DNA of 64,000 nucleotides from Aralia elata. Taxonomy: Eukaryota > Streptophyta > Magnoliopsida > Apiales > Araliaceae. The position numbers were made by a program, and so were the translations under genes. The notes below the pieces were generated by a model that was not told the DNA's origin, made no database searches, and saw only the letters and a list, made by a program, of their open reading frames with translations. The stretch is taken from assembly GCA_034770075.1 (NCBI GenBank), contig CM068379.1, forward strand, positions 42,477,130 to 42,541,129. The letters are read 5' to 3'. This document shows, piece by piece, positions 11,568 through 22,320 of this stretch (position 1 is the stretch's first letter; the number at the start of each line of letters is the position of its first letter).

Positions 11568-12377
11568 CTACGATGACATCCCACGGTGCACAGCTTCCTT
11601 GCGTTCCTGCTCCATAATACGAGTCACCATCCTTCGATCCACCATATCTGGATGACGATGAACTCGATCCAGAGCTCTATCTACTGTGGCGTAAAAAATA
11701 TACTCCATCTCATCAATCTTGGCCTTCTTTGACCGCACCTCACATTTAACACGATCTGCGCGGTTAGCCTCCCTCAACCAAGCAGTTTCAGCTCTCTCCC
11801 GCTTAGCTGACTCCTCTTTCAACTCATCTTGTACAATTTCATTCCTGGCTATCAATTTTCCTCGTCGATACTCAGACTGTGCTAGCCTCTGCTCAACCTA
11901 TGCAAGACGTGATGAAAGGTCTTGGATCTCAGCATCCTTCTGCTCTAGAGCAGCTTGACGTTCCACAACCTGTTCTTCTAACTCCTCCTTTTCGCTCTCC
12001 ACATGAACCAGCTTCCACTCCACGTCCCCAAGACGTATATCGAGCTCCTCAATCTCATTGTTCTTCTGCTCCAAAGTAGTCTGTCGCTCAGCCAGCTGCC
12101 CCTCTAACTCCTCCACTCTGTCCTGCAACTCTATGTTGCGGTCATACACCTGCTCGTACATCTGAACACCTAATAAGGTTAGTGATATCTCCTCAGGGTC
12201 CTCCTCCTCCTCCTCAACCTCCTCCGGATCCTCCTCAGGATCAGTCTCAGGCTCATACTCGGGACTTGTAACTGTAATCAATGGGGATGGCTCCCTCTGC
12301 ACTAGCTGCTCCTGAACTACATGAATATCCCAGGGCTCCTCCTTCCTAGCCTGGCTGGGTCCTCCTATATCAGTCAT
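11568..12377 (-). pseudogene. Extra ORF upstream of gag in E1: acidic coiled-coil protein
   Basis: The frame runs from ATG at 12377 to TAG at 11568, 270 codons, with one internal TAG at 11898 where Gln would fit. The N-terminus (MTDIGGPSQARKEEPW) is followed by a very acidic segment (EPETDPEEDPEEVEEEEED). A long Leu/Glu/Lys heptad region then contains two related halves (LAERQTTLEQKNNEIEEL and VVERQAALEQKDAEIQDL). A basic tail follows (MVTRIMEQERKEAVHR). It lies between the primer site and gag, on the gag strand. I recognise no enzyme domain. It is probably a self-associating accessory protein of this subfamily. The first part recurs at 24606-24801. Confidence 0.75.
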
Positions 12378-12598
12378 CCTGACAACAAAATTTTAAGTTT
12401 TAATTACTACTCGATAATACTCGCGAGCACATAAGTTTGCTATCAAATAAGCACATAACACATAATCATTTTATTATCTTTCATGAATTTCCGTAATTCA
12501 TTCCTTAGAACTCGATAAGAGTTTATTACCACTATATTATCTATCTTCTAAAAGGCTACTACCCTAAGGTTTTCCCGCCTAAAGGTTCATACCTATCA

Positions 12599-12610
12599 GC
12601 TCTGATACCA
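12599..12610 (-). other. E1 primer binding site (initiator-Met tRNA type), first copy
   Basis: On the minus strand TGGTATCAGAGC follows the 5' LTR after three bases. This is the standard plant sequence complementary to the 3' end of initiator-methionine tRNA. It fixes the transcription direction of E1 as minus. Confidence 0.9.
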
Positions 12611-12613
12611 ACC

Positions 12614-13670
12614 TGTGACACCCCCAAATCCGGGTACTTCAACTCCACAGATTTGGTGTTCACTATTCCATACATTCAATACGAACTACCCATGATTAAG
12701 ATAATATAAATAAACCGAATAAAACATCTTCCCACAAAGGGGTTACATCTCCAATCTCATAATCAAACAAATCCCAGGTTATCTAACCTCTATTACATCA
12801 ATGGGAATGAAAACATAAAATTTAAATAAGTCTTTAGCAAAGAACTAAAACAAATAAACTAAACATCTTCATTTGCTCATCTTGCCCTTGCCCTTGCTAG
12901 TGGACGGCTCATCTGACTTCTCAGCCTTAGCTGCAATGTATTTAATGCAAGAGTGAGCAAACAATTGCCCACAAGTATGGAAACAATAACATTTATATGA
13001 TTATTGGAATAAGCTTAACTCAAGAACTGAATATAGATTCAAGGATAAAATTATATCTGAGGGTCACAAGACCTCGAACTATGTCCTAGGTTAACAAGTA
13101 TTTCTACCGTAACCTTTAACAGTCTTATAGACTATGGACCATCCATCTCGTACTCAGGGGGATCAGCCCTTTGTACAATGTATTGTCCACAAATATTTTA
13201 ACGATGTCGCGTAATTAATCCCCTATATTACGGTTGTTCATCTCAGTTTAGCATCAGAATCCGTACCAAAAGGAACTTGGTTTGGAAAGATTTTAAAATA
13301 TCCTAAGTTTTTAGAACGCTCATCAACTAAGGACTAGCTGAATCAATAAGGGTTTGCTAGTCACTAGAGCATTTGATTCATCAATGAAGTTGTACAATAG
13401 AATTTATAATCAAAGTCTGAATAATGATCAATGATCGTATAGCAAATGACTTGAATAATACATAGGTAATTGACATGATAACAACCTTGCTTGAATAACA
13501 ATAAGCTAAGGTTAATAAGTTGGCTCAATGAAATTAAACTTGTTTTAAATGAAATAATAAGATTAAGGGAGAAAAACTTGCTCAATGTAAAAGTAATAAA
13601 TTGAGATAAGGAACTTGCCTCGTGCGTAGATTACAAATTTAAATAATTCTCGTTCCTTATTCGACCTATA
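12614..13670 (-). repeat. E1 5' LTR, fragment cut by E2
   Basis: It starts TGTGACACCC and matches the first 1057 bp of the LTR at 25039. It shares variants with that copy rather than with the 4020 copy, for example the 16-bp segment 'acaaccttgcttgaat' region near 13481 and CCGGGTAC near the start. It ends at ATTCGACCTATA, exactly where E2's TGTCGACG begins. In the intact copy that sequence continues with CATTTCGATT. Confidence 0.92.
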
Positions 13671-15661
13671 TGTCGACGCCGGGAGGAATCGCTTCCTTTG
13701 TGATTGTTACCCTTTCCAATTTTTGCCTTTTCATTAGGTGATTTTGGGGAAAAGGTCGGCATAAATGTCGACGGGGTTTTGAAAAGATCATTTTTTATGA
13801 TGAGCCAATTAACCAGAGTCGTCAGTTCGTATATTTGAAATGGATGTACGAACTCATCCGAGTTTCATTTTTTCATAAATCGCTGGCTCATGTGTGACTC
13901 CGAATTAATTGGTCTGCGAACCGAGATTCATAGAGTTCGGGGGCTCGCTTAAGCGAGGGAAAGGTGTTAGGCACCCCCCGATTTCTGTGAAACACGGTTA
14001 CCGCAATCTTGATGCTTTTCCAATCCTTTAATTCTTGAATGTGTGTGTGCATGTGCGCGCGTGTGTGTGTGTGCCTATGTGAATGTCGTGGTGAGTTTGC
14101 ATGAAGAAACCATTTGGGTTTTGATGAAAAGTCGTGATTTCTTTTGAGAATGCTTTAGAATGTCATTCAGCTTATACGAGAAAGCTTTATGAGAAAGGTT
14201 TGATTTTAATTGTCAAAAACTTATGAGATTTTTCATTAGGTGTCGTTTTGGCAAAAACAAGAGTTTTCTAAACCTTCGTCAAAATAGGAATCGAGATCTA
14301 TACGTTGCTTTCGTAACTCAAATGATGGGCAACTTCTAGGATCTCTTTAACCCTATGTACAAAGATTTAATAAAACGTTACTTATTTTTATAAAATCATT
14401 TTTGTGATGTTTGAAAACGATTTTTTCCTTTAGCCTTCTCGTTAAATAGGAATCGATATTCATTAGCATTTCCAAATTTTAGCCTCGAGGTGCTAATAAC
14501 CTACTTTGATTGATTTTATAGAAATCTTCATCGTTTAACTTGAAATAAATTTTTGTGTCACAAATCAAACCAAACATTAAAATGCGTGGGGGCTATTCAT
14601 GGGCATGTAAGCCATCCGAATAACCCCAACGCCCACAATCACATATTTCACTATTACGGGGCCTTAAACCCGATTTTCGACTTGATATCGTTTTAAGGCC
14701 CGACAATTACATATTTACAATAAAGGGTACATCGGCCCTATTACATACATCCAAAAATGTCCATCATCGGATTTGGACCACGGGGTCGCGTTCCTAGGCT
14801 CACACCCAAAATTGCTACATTACTATAACGAGCTAAACATCATCAAATGGATATCATCGGGCCATTAGGAATAATTTCGTTCCACTTGGAACCCTCACTA
14901 ATAGTCCTCAATCCAGGGATCCACAACAATATACAAGAAAAACTACATTTCACATAACCCAATTGACAAGAAGATTAACAAAATGATATACAAAAATTGC
15001 TATAGAAATGGTCTTTTCACCTTGCAAATAATCCTCACAATGTGTATGAACTTGTATATTAAGTAGAGTAGAAAATATATGATATATAGTCTTACACAAA
15101 AGATATAATTCCTCACTTTTTCCTCTCTTTTCTCCCTATTTTCTTGCAAATTTCTGCTATTCTTCTCTCTTTTCCCGAGCTGCTGCTACTTATTCTTTTT
15201 CTTCTCTCCGCCTGCTAACCTCCTGTATCCGAATAAAGAAATGAGCTGATAAAGGCTGGCCAAGGGCAGCCGCAGATTGATCTGCGGCTGGCCTTGGTTT
15301 CCCCGCGCCCGCCGCGCACTTCAGCCGCCCGCCGCGCACTTCAATTATTTTAATCATTAGCCGCAGAAAACATCCGCGGCTGGGTGGGCTGATTTTCTCA
15401 ATTTTCGGGCCACACCTCGATTCTCGTATCATACCGTTGGTTTTCGCTGAGAGGCTCGTATTTTGCTGTCCGGGAACTGCTGGGAAACGTGCCATATCAT
15501 TCTTCTTTGATCATTGTCGTGTCGACTTTGATCGCACATCGTTGCGGTGGCTCTCAGCGTTCGTACCTATGTCCACCCTTCGTTCTCGTAGGCTGGGTTA
15601 ATTGACGATTTTGCCCTCCTGCCAGGGTTAGTATACGAAGTGCAAAATTTGGGTGTTTACA
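13671..15661 (-). repeat. E2 3' LTR (1991 bp)
   Basis: It begins TGTCGACGCCGGGAGG and ends GGTGTTTACA. It matches 22323-24334 almost base for base in the stretches I compared. It carries the block of Tat LTRs with 'gggggctcgcttaagcgagg' and a 22-bp palindrome at 15268-15289 (arms AGCCGCAGAT and ATCTGCGGCT around TG). A (GT)n/(GC) stretch lies near 14041-14075. Confidence 0.92.
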
Positions 15662-15675
15662 GCTGCCCCTTTTTA
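15662..15675 (-). other. E2 polypurine tract
   Basis: On the minus strand AAAAAGGGGCAGC abuts the LTR. E3 has the equivalent AAAGAGGGGCAGC at 30153. Confidence 0.7.
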
Positions 15676-15904
15676 TCATATTTATGAAATGTCAAATGAA
15701 ATGAACATGATAAAGAATTAGACACACGATGCATGAATGACATTGCACAAGGATGACAATACATACATGATGCAAACACATACAAATTATGATGCAACGC
15801 AATATGTAAGTCATGCAAAACATTCGTAAATGTGTCAATGAATCAATCACTGACCGCATTGTTAGCCGTCGGGTTTCGTCTTTTAATCGATCGTCTCGTC
15901 TGCG
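15676..15904. other. E2 3' region between polypurine tract and minisatellite
   Basis: This non-coding stretch contains 'gaaatgaacatgataaag' and 'gatgcatgaatgaca' blocks that recur in E3 (30185-30240) and in the repeated E2 piece at 24335-24605. No gene is visible. Confidence 0.7.
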
Positions 15905-16982
15905 CCGGGTCTCGTATCCGGTCGCTCGTCTCGTGATCACCGGGTCTCATATCCGGTTGATTGTCTTGTGAGTGCCGGGTCTCGTATCCGGTCACTCGTC
16001 TCGTAATCGCCGGGTCTCGTATTCGGTCGATTGTCCTGTGAGTGCCGGGTCTCGTATCCGGTCGCTCGTCTCGTAACCGCCAGGTCTCGTATCCGGTCGA
16101 TTGTCCTATGAGTGCTGGGTCTCGTATCCGGTCGTTTGTCTCGTAATCGCCGGGTCTCGTATCCGGTCGATTGTCCTGTGAGTGCTGGGTCTCGTATCCG
16201 GTCGCTCGTCTCGTAACCGCCGGGTCTCGTATCCGGTCGATTGTCCTGTGGGTGCCGGGTCTCGTATCCGGTGGATTGTCCTGTGAGTGCCGGGTCTCCT
16301 ATCCGGTCGCTCGTCTCGTAACCGCCGGGTCTCGTATCCGGTCGATTATCCTGTGAGTGCCGGGTCTCGTATCCGGTCGCTCGTCTCGTAACCGTCGGGT
16401 CTCGTATCCGGTCGATTATCCTGTGAGTGCCGGGTCTCGTATCCGGTCGCTCATCTCGTAACTGTCGAGTCTCGTATCCGGTCAATTATCTTGTGAGTGC
16501 CGGGTCTCGAATCCGGTCGCTCGTCTCGTAACCGCCGGGTCTCGTATCCGGTCGATTGTCCTGTGAGTGCCGGGTCTCGTATCCGGTCGCTCATCTCGTA
16601 ACCGCCAGGTCTCGTATCCGGTCGATTGTCCTGTGAGTGCCGGGTCTCATATCCGGTCGCTCGTCTCGTAACTGCCAGGTCTCGTATCCAGTCGATTGTC
16701 CTGTGAGTGTGGGGTCTCGTATCCGGTCGCTCGTCTCGTAACTGCCGGGTCTCGTATCCGGTCGATTGTCCTGTGAGTGCCGGGTCTCGTATCCGGTCGC
16801 TCGTCTCGTAACCGCCGGGTCTCGTATCCGGTCGATTGTCCTGTAAGTGCCGGGTCTCGTATCCGATCGCTCATCTCGTAACCGCCGGGTCTCGTATCCG
16901 GTCGATTATCTTGTGAGTGCCAGGTCTCGTATCCGGTCGCTCGTCTCGTAACCGCCGGGGCTCGTATCCGGTCGATTGTCCT
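15905..16982. repeat. 35-bp minisatellite with 70-bp dimer structure, about 31 units
   Basis: Units alternate between a form with CGGTCGCTCGTCTCGTAACC and a form with CGGTCGATTGTCCTGTGAG, each containing GGGTCTCGTATCCGG. The A-B-A-B order gives a 70-bp higher-order unit. The units are contiguous with no unique spacers. The apparent long ORFs across it are artefacts of a repeat lacking stops. A diverged array with the same 35-bp period occurs in E3 at about 30480-30800. Confidence 0.95.
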
Positions 16983-17184
16983 CGCACATCGTTCTTGGTA
17001 GCCATCGCTTTTGACTCTGATAGGCTAGGACCTTGACACCTAACCTGCGCGATGGATCACGTACAGAATTGTCATCTATTCATGCATGTGACACAACATT
17101 TAAAATGTAAATTGATTAAAAATGACCCCTATACAGTCTTTTGATACTGTTCTACAGATGTCATCATTTGTCGTGGTTTGCTTG
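16983..17184. other. E2 segment equivalent to the upstream region of the antisense DUF7745 ORF
   Basis: At 17129-17160 the sequence AATGACCCCTATACAGTC leads to TTCTACAGATG. E3 has the same block before its ORF start at 30992 and E4 has it, on the minus strand, before 59731. In E2 the ATG at 17158 is followed not by the ORF but by the 34-bp repeats. Confidence 0.7.
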
Positions 17185-17850
17185 GATCTCAGCCCTTCCT
17201 AGGGATCGTTGATTGTTTGGATCTCAGCCCTTCCCAGGGTCGTTGATTGTTTGGATCTCAGCCCTTCCCAAGGGTCGTTGTTTATTTGGATCTCTGCCCT
17301 TCCCAGGGGTTGTTGTTTATTTGGATCTAACCCTTCCCAGGGGTCATTGGTTGTTTGGATCTCAGCCCTTCCCAAGGGTCGTTGTTTGTTTGGATCTCAG
17401 CCCTTCCCAGGGGGGTTGGTTGTTTGGATCTCACCCCTTCCCAGGGTGTTTGGTTGTTTGGATCTCAGCCCTTCCCAGGGTGTTTGGTTTTTGGATCTCA
17501 GCCCTTCCCAGGGTGTTTGGTTGTTTGGATCTCAGCCCTTCCCAGGGTGCTTGGTTGTTTGGATCTCAGCCCTTCCCAGGGTGTTTGGTTGTTTGGATCT
17601 CAGCCCTTCCCAAGGTGCTCACCATCTTGTTGTGGTTTTCTTGGATGCCTTCCCAGGTTCACTCACCACCTTGTTGTGGTTTGCTTGGATGCCTTCCTAG
17701 GTTCACTTCTTGTTTGGATACCAGCCCTTCCCAGGGGTCATTGATTGTTCGGATACCAACCCTTCCCAGGGGTCATTGATTGGTTGGATACCAGCCCTTC
17801 CCAGGGGTCGTTGGTTGGTTGGATACCAGCCCTTCCCAGGGGTCATTGAT
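17185..17850. repeat. 34-bp minisatellite, about 20 units
   Basis: The core is TTTGGATCTCAGCCCTTCCC followed by AGGG and a variable tail such as TGTTTGGTTG. In the later part the core changes to GGATACCAGCCCTTCCC with GGGGTCATTGATTG. Because 34 is not a multiple of three and the unit lacks stops, all three plus-strand frames are open for over 100 codons; these are not genes. Confidence 0.93.
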
Positions 17851-19054
17851 TGGATTTGAGTGATTTTTTGAAATGGGATGTGTGATCGGCTTCTGTCCTG
17901 GATCTCCCACCAACATTGTCCACGTACCATGCCGCAAAAGCCATCACAGTCTGATCATTCGTGAGGTTGAAAGCGACGTGCTTGTACTTTCCTGAAGATT
18001 TTCATTTTGATCATACCTGTATGCATGCAAAAGATGTTATGCATGATCCGGCAGATATGTTATGGACAGATGCATGTGCACAACATATGTTTAGATAGAA
18101 ATGACCCCTGTCCAGTCAAATGATATGATTCGACAGTCGTCGTTGTTTGCTAACATTTGGTTGGATCACGCCTCGTCGTGAACTGTAGTTTCTAGACTTC
18201 AACATTGGTTTGGTACTCTGCCTGTTCTTGGTCGTCTTCATTCCATCGAGTTGAGGCAGTCTGTTTCGCTCTCTGTGATGATCGACAGCTATGTTGGGCT
18301 CCTTGGCCTTTTGATCATTTCTGATGGCCGATATGCTGTTGTCCCGCATTATATCATCCTTGTATATGCTCATGCACGTGGATCATTTGGATGTCGAGGC
18401 AGTGATAGTCAGGATTGGGGGAGAGGCCCAATGATAAGAAGTTCTGTGCAGCCTCAGTTTCCTTCCATTTCACGATTCTTAACTGCCCCTGCCTTGGCGC
18501 GTGTCGCTACCAAGAATTTCTATCGAAAACTCGCGATGTTGACCGTGCTGAGTTATCCACAGCTCTGTAAGATCCTGCATATCAGATGACTAACAAATGC
18601 CAAAACTTGAAGGCTCAGGGCGTTAGTGTTAGTTCAACACAAAGATACTATAATCTCGACAAAAGAGTAAATGCAGTTAAAGCACATGAAATTGAATATC
18701 TGTTGATCGCACAATCTAGCAAGTTGTGAACCGTGAATGTACCAAATTGGAAGTTATTTTCAATCCCTCGTGAGTTGATGATTTTCTATTTAACGAGTTA
18801 TGAAATCGTAAGAACACTTTCAAGCATTCATGGTCATTGTACGTGAGTAAGGTCGAATTCAAAAGAACTACCTTCCCTCGTCAAAGGTATTCTGTCTCCA
18901 TTCTCGACAACGTCCTTAGCAGGATTGACGTCATATGACAAATGCACTGTGCGATGCAGCATTCAGTAGGGGTTTCTCTTCCATGACTTCTTGTTTAAGG
19001 CCGAGAGTTTTTCGTATTATCTTTTCTCTTTAGTGGCCCACTTTACTTGTCTCA
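17851..19054. other. E2 interior without recognisable gene
   Basis: Contains a second, weaker copy of the AATGACCCCTGTCCAGTC block near 18098-18140, so part of the region before 17184 was duplicated. The only larger frame (18251-18589, plus) has no recognisable motif and sits in low-similarity sequence, so I do not call it. Confidence 0.55.
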
Positions 19055-19535
19055 TTTTCTTAGGCTATTCAAAGTTACCCATTTAACGAGTTTTGGACCA
19101 ATGACTCCCAAACCAGACGATTTTGGGGCATTAGGTGTACAGACACCCCTTCGGGTTTATTTACTCGAGTAACAAAGGCCACGGTTCGAGACAAGCTGGT
19201 GGTCTGCACCATTCATTCTTTGCTTGACCTTGCGCAAGATTCGTTTTCTTAGGCTTGAGTTACCCATGTAGCGAGTGTTAGGCCGGTGACTCCCAAACCA
19301 GACAGCTTTAGGGCACCAGATGTAGAGACATCCCTTAGGCTTAATTACTCGAGTAGCCCATGCCACGATTCGAATCTGCTCGGGCCTCCTCTACTGTAAT
19401 GCTTGTTTTCTTAGGCTCTGAGTTACCCATGTAACGAGTGTTGGGCCAGCGACTCCCAAACCAGATGGCTTTAGGGCACCAGGTGTAGAGACACCCCTCG
19501 GGCTTAATTACTCGAATAACCCAGGCCACGATTCG
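19055..19535. repeat. Three copies of a hairpin-bearing module of about 130-140 bp
   Basis: Copies start near 19055, 19243 and 19405. Each has TTAGGCT, then GTTACCCAT, GACTCCCAAACCAGA, TTTAGGGCA or a close variant, a small hairpin, and TACTCGA near the end. The hairpins are GGTGTACAGACACC (19134), GATGTAGAGACATC (19319) and GGTGTAGAGACACC (19482). The second copy changes both stem strands together. The same module occurs once in the Athila element at about 41500-41625. Confidence 0.85.
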
Positions 19536-20154
19536 AGACATTAGCTTGATAATCATTTATCGTCTGACTTCTTGATATTAGCTTGATAATTATTGTCTGT
19601 CTGACTACGTGTTAATCGCCATCAACGTCATCATAGTTTTATACCCCATAACTGAAAGTTCGTGCAAATGCAAAGTGAAGACTGGCACATTAGGTCGATT
19701 CTGTCGCAAACGTTGCTTTGAATTAAGGCTTTGTACCCGATCAAAAGGTTGAATAGCTTTCTTCGTCTAATCATACTCACGATCGTGCTCCACGGTTGCT
19801 TGTCAGAATTAATTTGATTCCTATCAAGTCAAATAAAATCACCTTTCACGCGGGTCATCGTATCCCGGGAAAACTATGCCTGACAAATGCCAGATGATCG
19901 TATCGTTGAATATTGAATTGTCATGAGGTAGCATTTGATGATGATAGTGCATATTGATGGGATTGTTGCATGGGTGCCAATTTGCACGTCATAATTTCTT
20001 GGGTAGTTGACAAATGCCCCAGCGTTAAGTTGCTTTTCTTGTGATCTCCCTCGTACTGGTTGCATCGGTATCTCGCTGGGCTGACAAAAGATCCGGTCCT
20101 TTGACTTGTTGAAAGGTTTGGGGGATTTTTGATTTTTGAGATTTTTTTTTGGGT
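19536..20154. other. E2 interior, no feature recognised
   Basis: Short repeats of TTAGCTTGATAAT occur at 19540-19600. Otherwise I see no coding or structural signal. Confidence 0.5.
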
Positions 20155-20196
20155 GGTCGAATATGCCCCTACTCCGGGTTCTTTGTGATCGTTAGG
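20155..20196. repeat. Left copy of a 42-bp direct repeat
   Basis: The stretch starting GGTCGAATATGCCCCTACTC and ending TTTGTGATCGTTAGG recurs at 21581-21622. The two copies bracket the segment with the pol remnants. Confidence 0.85.
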
Positions 20197-20199
20197 GGT

Positions 20200-20590
20200 T
20201 CTGATGTTTGCTGGCGATGATTTGGTCTAAGTCGGGTTTGGGTTTATCTTCGACCTATCCTTTGATCTCGTCAGGTGTATTGTCGATATCTGTCTCGTCC
20301 TGCTCAATCCCCATCAGATCAAAATCTAGCTCTATACCAAAATCGTGATCCTCCTTCAAATTTGGCCTATCGCTTGTCAGGCTAGAATTCCTCAAATCGG
20401 GGTACTTGACATAAAACAAAAATGCTTGTCATATATATAAAACATTTCAGCACATGATCTTCTTTTTGGATAGCATGACAAAATGACATGAGCGTGCAGG
20501 GATTTGAAATAAAACTCAGAATTTTAAAACCTATTGATCTTCTACTGGCCGGGATTCACTGCCATACTCCTAGATTTACCCCTTCCTGGA
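20200..20590 (-). pseudogene. E2 remnant of gag-end / intron / gag-pol linker
   Basis: On the minus strand this matches the E3 region 36420-36780 and E4 54010-54340: the acidic linker (residues like DQTITI...DEIKGW in the relatives), a degraded splice acceptor near 20400, and the end of the gag exon near 20560-20590. In an intact element this lies upstream of reverse transcriptase; here it follows the integrase remnant, so the order is scrambled. Confidence 0.7.
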
Positions 20591-21460
20591 TATCACCTGT
20601 TGCACGGTCCAACTGGCCACGGTGAGGTCAAGCAATGGGGCTCATTAGGAGGTGCATGGATCGCATTGGCATGGATCTGGCGTTGATGGCATTTCCTGAC
20701 ATGAGCATCGCAGTTAGTTTTCATGGTTAGCCAGTAGTGACCCGTTCACATGATTTTCTTTGCCAAAAATGTTCTGCTCATATGGGCTCCGCACACATCG
20801 CCATGTACTTCGTTCATTAATTTGTGGGCTTCTTCGGCTTCCAGATATCTCAGCAGTCCCGTAGCTAGGTCCCATTTATGCAAATCGTCTCCACTTAGGA
20901 AGAAATTCACTGCCCATCTTTGGATTCTCTTTCCTCGGTCAGATCTGCATTTTCGGGAGAGGAGCTGTCTCGGAGGAACTCTTTAATGTTTTGATACCAA
21001 GCCCATTTAGGAGGGGCGTCACTATGGGAGATCTCTCCGATCTGATCCTCATAGGCCGGACAAGTCTGTACCGCAATTTCCCCCTTAAAGCTTGTCTCGT
21101 ACCGTGATGTGTGAATCAGGGAAGCCAGTGTGGCTAGAGTATCTGCGAAGTCATTTTGATTTCTGGGAACGCGCCGAAAGGTAATATCTTCGATTTGTTT
21201 GGCAAGTTTGATGATGAGGCGATGGTAGGGCAATAGCTGAAGCCCTTTGATGCTGTATATTCCCATGGCCTGCCGGATGACCAATTCGGAGTCTCCAACT
21301 ACTATCATCCTTTTGATTCCCATTCCCAGGGCTAATCTCAGTCCTAGGATGCATCCCTCGTACTCAGCCGTATTGTTGGAGTGGCAGAACTGTGATTTTA
21401 TGGCTACCGGCTTTTGCCATTTGGATGGATGGAGTATGGACTTTACGGCCTCTTAGTTGG
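20591..21460 (-). pseudogene. E2 remnant of archaeal-type RNase H and integrase N-terminus (Tat)
   Basis: The frame 21323 to 20907 has RMIVVGDSELVIRQAMGIYS, LLPYHRLIIKLAKQ and RVPRNQNDFADTLATLASL, matching the second (archaeal-type) RNase H of E3 and E4. The next 300 bp down to 20600 match the integrase zinc-finger region but hold stops and shifts. Reverse transcriptase, the integrase core and most of gag are absent. The second RNase H is typical of the Tat lineage, so this remnant identifies E2. Confidence 0.8.
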
Positions 21461-21548
21461 GTCCTAGGTGCAATCTCGCAAAACAAACAAGGGTCGTAGT
21501 TTAGTACTGTGCCAGCTACAAGTTGGCAGATGCATGTCAACACTGATG

Positions 21549-21577
21549 CATGATTATTATTATTATTATTATTATTA
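21549..21577. repeat. (ATT)n microsatellite
   Basis: Nine or so ATT units lie directly before the right copy of the 42-bp direct repeat. Confidence 0.9.
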
Positions 21578-21580
21578 TTT

Positions 21581-21622
21581 TGGTCGAATATGCCCCTACT
21601 CCGGGTTCTTTGTGATCGTTAG
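21581..21622. repeat. Right copy of the 42-bp direct repeat
   Basis: Matches 20155-20196. It places the pol remnants inside a block that could have been inserted or duplicated during reverse transcription by template switching. Confidence 0.85.
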
Positions 21623-22302
21623 GCCACGCTTTCACGGTTCTCTAATCTTATCCTGCAAAACAAGGTCAGTGTTTGATGACATGATAGTATTCAGAAGTTT
21701 TAGAAAACCCTGGTACGTGGTATGGATTGCCTTCCTGCAAAACCATGTCAGTATTCTCTTTATATGTGCAGGTGATGTAATCACACGATACAGGACATAT
21801 TTATTACGATGATGACGGTATGACAGTTGTATGCCATTTACATGACATTTATTTATTTGATTGAACGATAAAAGGGCATGAAGAAGCTTCCTTTTCGTTA
21901 GGTTTATCAGAGGGTGACCTACCCTAGGGTTACTCTCGCGGGCTTTTCGGCAAGAAGGTCCCCAAATCTTCGCAATCTACTCGTCTGAATCCTTTCGATT
22001 GGAGCGAATTTGGGTGGTGCGTTTCCTGAGCCATTTTCGGGGAGCAGCCCCTTCGAGTCCAGTAATAAGCAACCGACGGGTTTGCCTCAGGAGGAGGTAC
22101 ACTCTCAACATATATTCACATTCATCGTCCTCACCGTATGCACATGATTACTTTAAGGTAAAGCAATTCCATTCAACCATTCATTCATTGGTAAAACACA
22201 TTCACACAACAACAGGTCAAAATATCGCACGCACACACACATTTATGAATTTTAAAGGATAGGACAGCATCAAGATTTGAACGTGGCTTAAGCCCTCTAA
22301 TG
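21623..22302 (-). other. E2 5' leader
   Basis: On the minus strand 22302-21890 matches the E4 leader 50076-50500. It includes the GGGGCTGCTCCCC hairpin (22037-22049), a block like 'gagtacctcctcctgaggc' and the GAAAAGCCCG...GTAACCCTAGG block. In a non-autonomous element such conservation points to RNA packaging or dimerisation signals. No ORF is present. Confidence 0.65.
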
Positions 22303-22320
22303 TCCCCAGCAGAGTCGCCA
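22303..22320 (-). other. E2 primer binding site (tRNA-Arg type)
   Basis: On the minus strand TGGCGACTCTGCTGGGGA starts two bases after the LTR. It is complementary to the 3' end of plant tRNA-Arg(ACG) with one mismatch. Arg-type primers are known for Ogre/Tat elements. Confidence 0.85.

Noticed and set aside
15937..16485. 182-codon minus-strand frame and a similar one at 16647-16874
   Set aside because: They are readings of the 35-bp minisatellite; the unit lacks stops in that direction.
15905..16982. Possible CRISPR-like array
   Set aside because: Units are contiguous with no unique spacers; alternating subunits and retroelement context show a minisatellite.
17209..17779. Three overlapping plus-strand frames of 129-188 codons
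   Set aside because: All three frames of the 34-bp repeat are open, so openness carries no coding signal.
18251..18589. 112-codon plus-strand frame in E2
   Set aside because: No recognisable motif and no counterpart in E3 or E4.
22303..22320. Possible tRNA gene fragment
   Set aside because: Only 18 bases match the tRNA 3' end and they sit two bases from an LTR, which marks a primer binding site.
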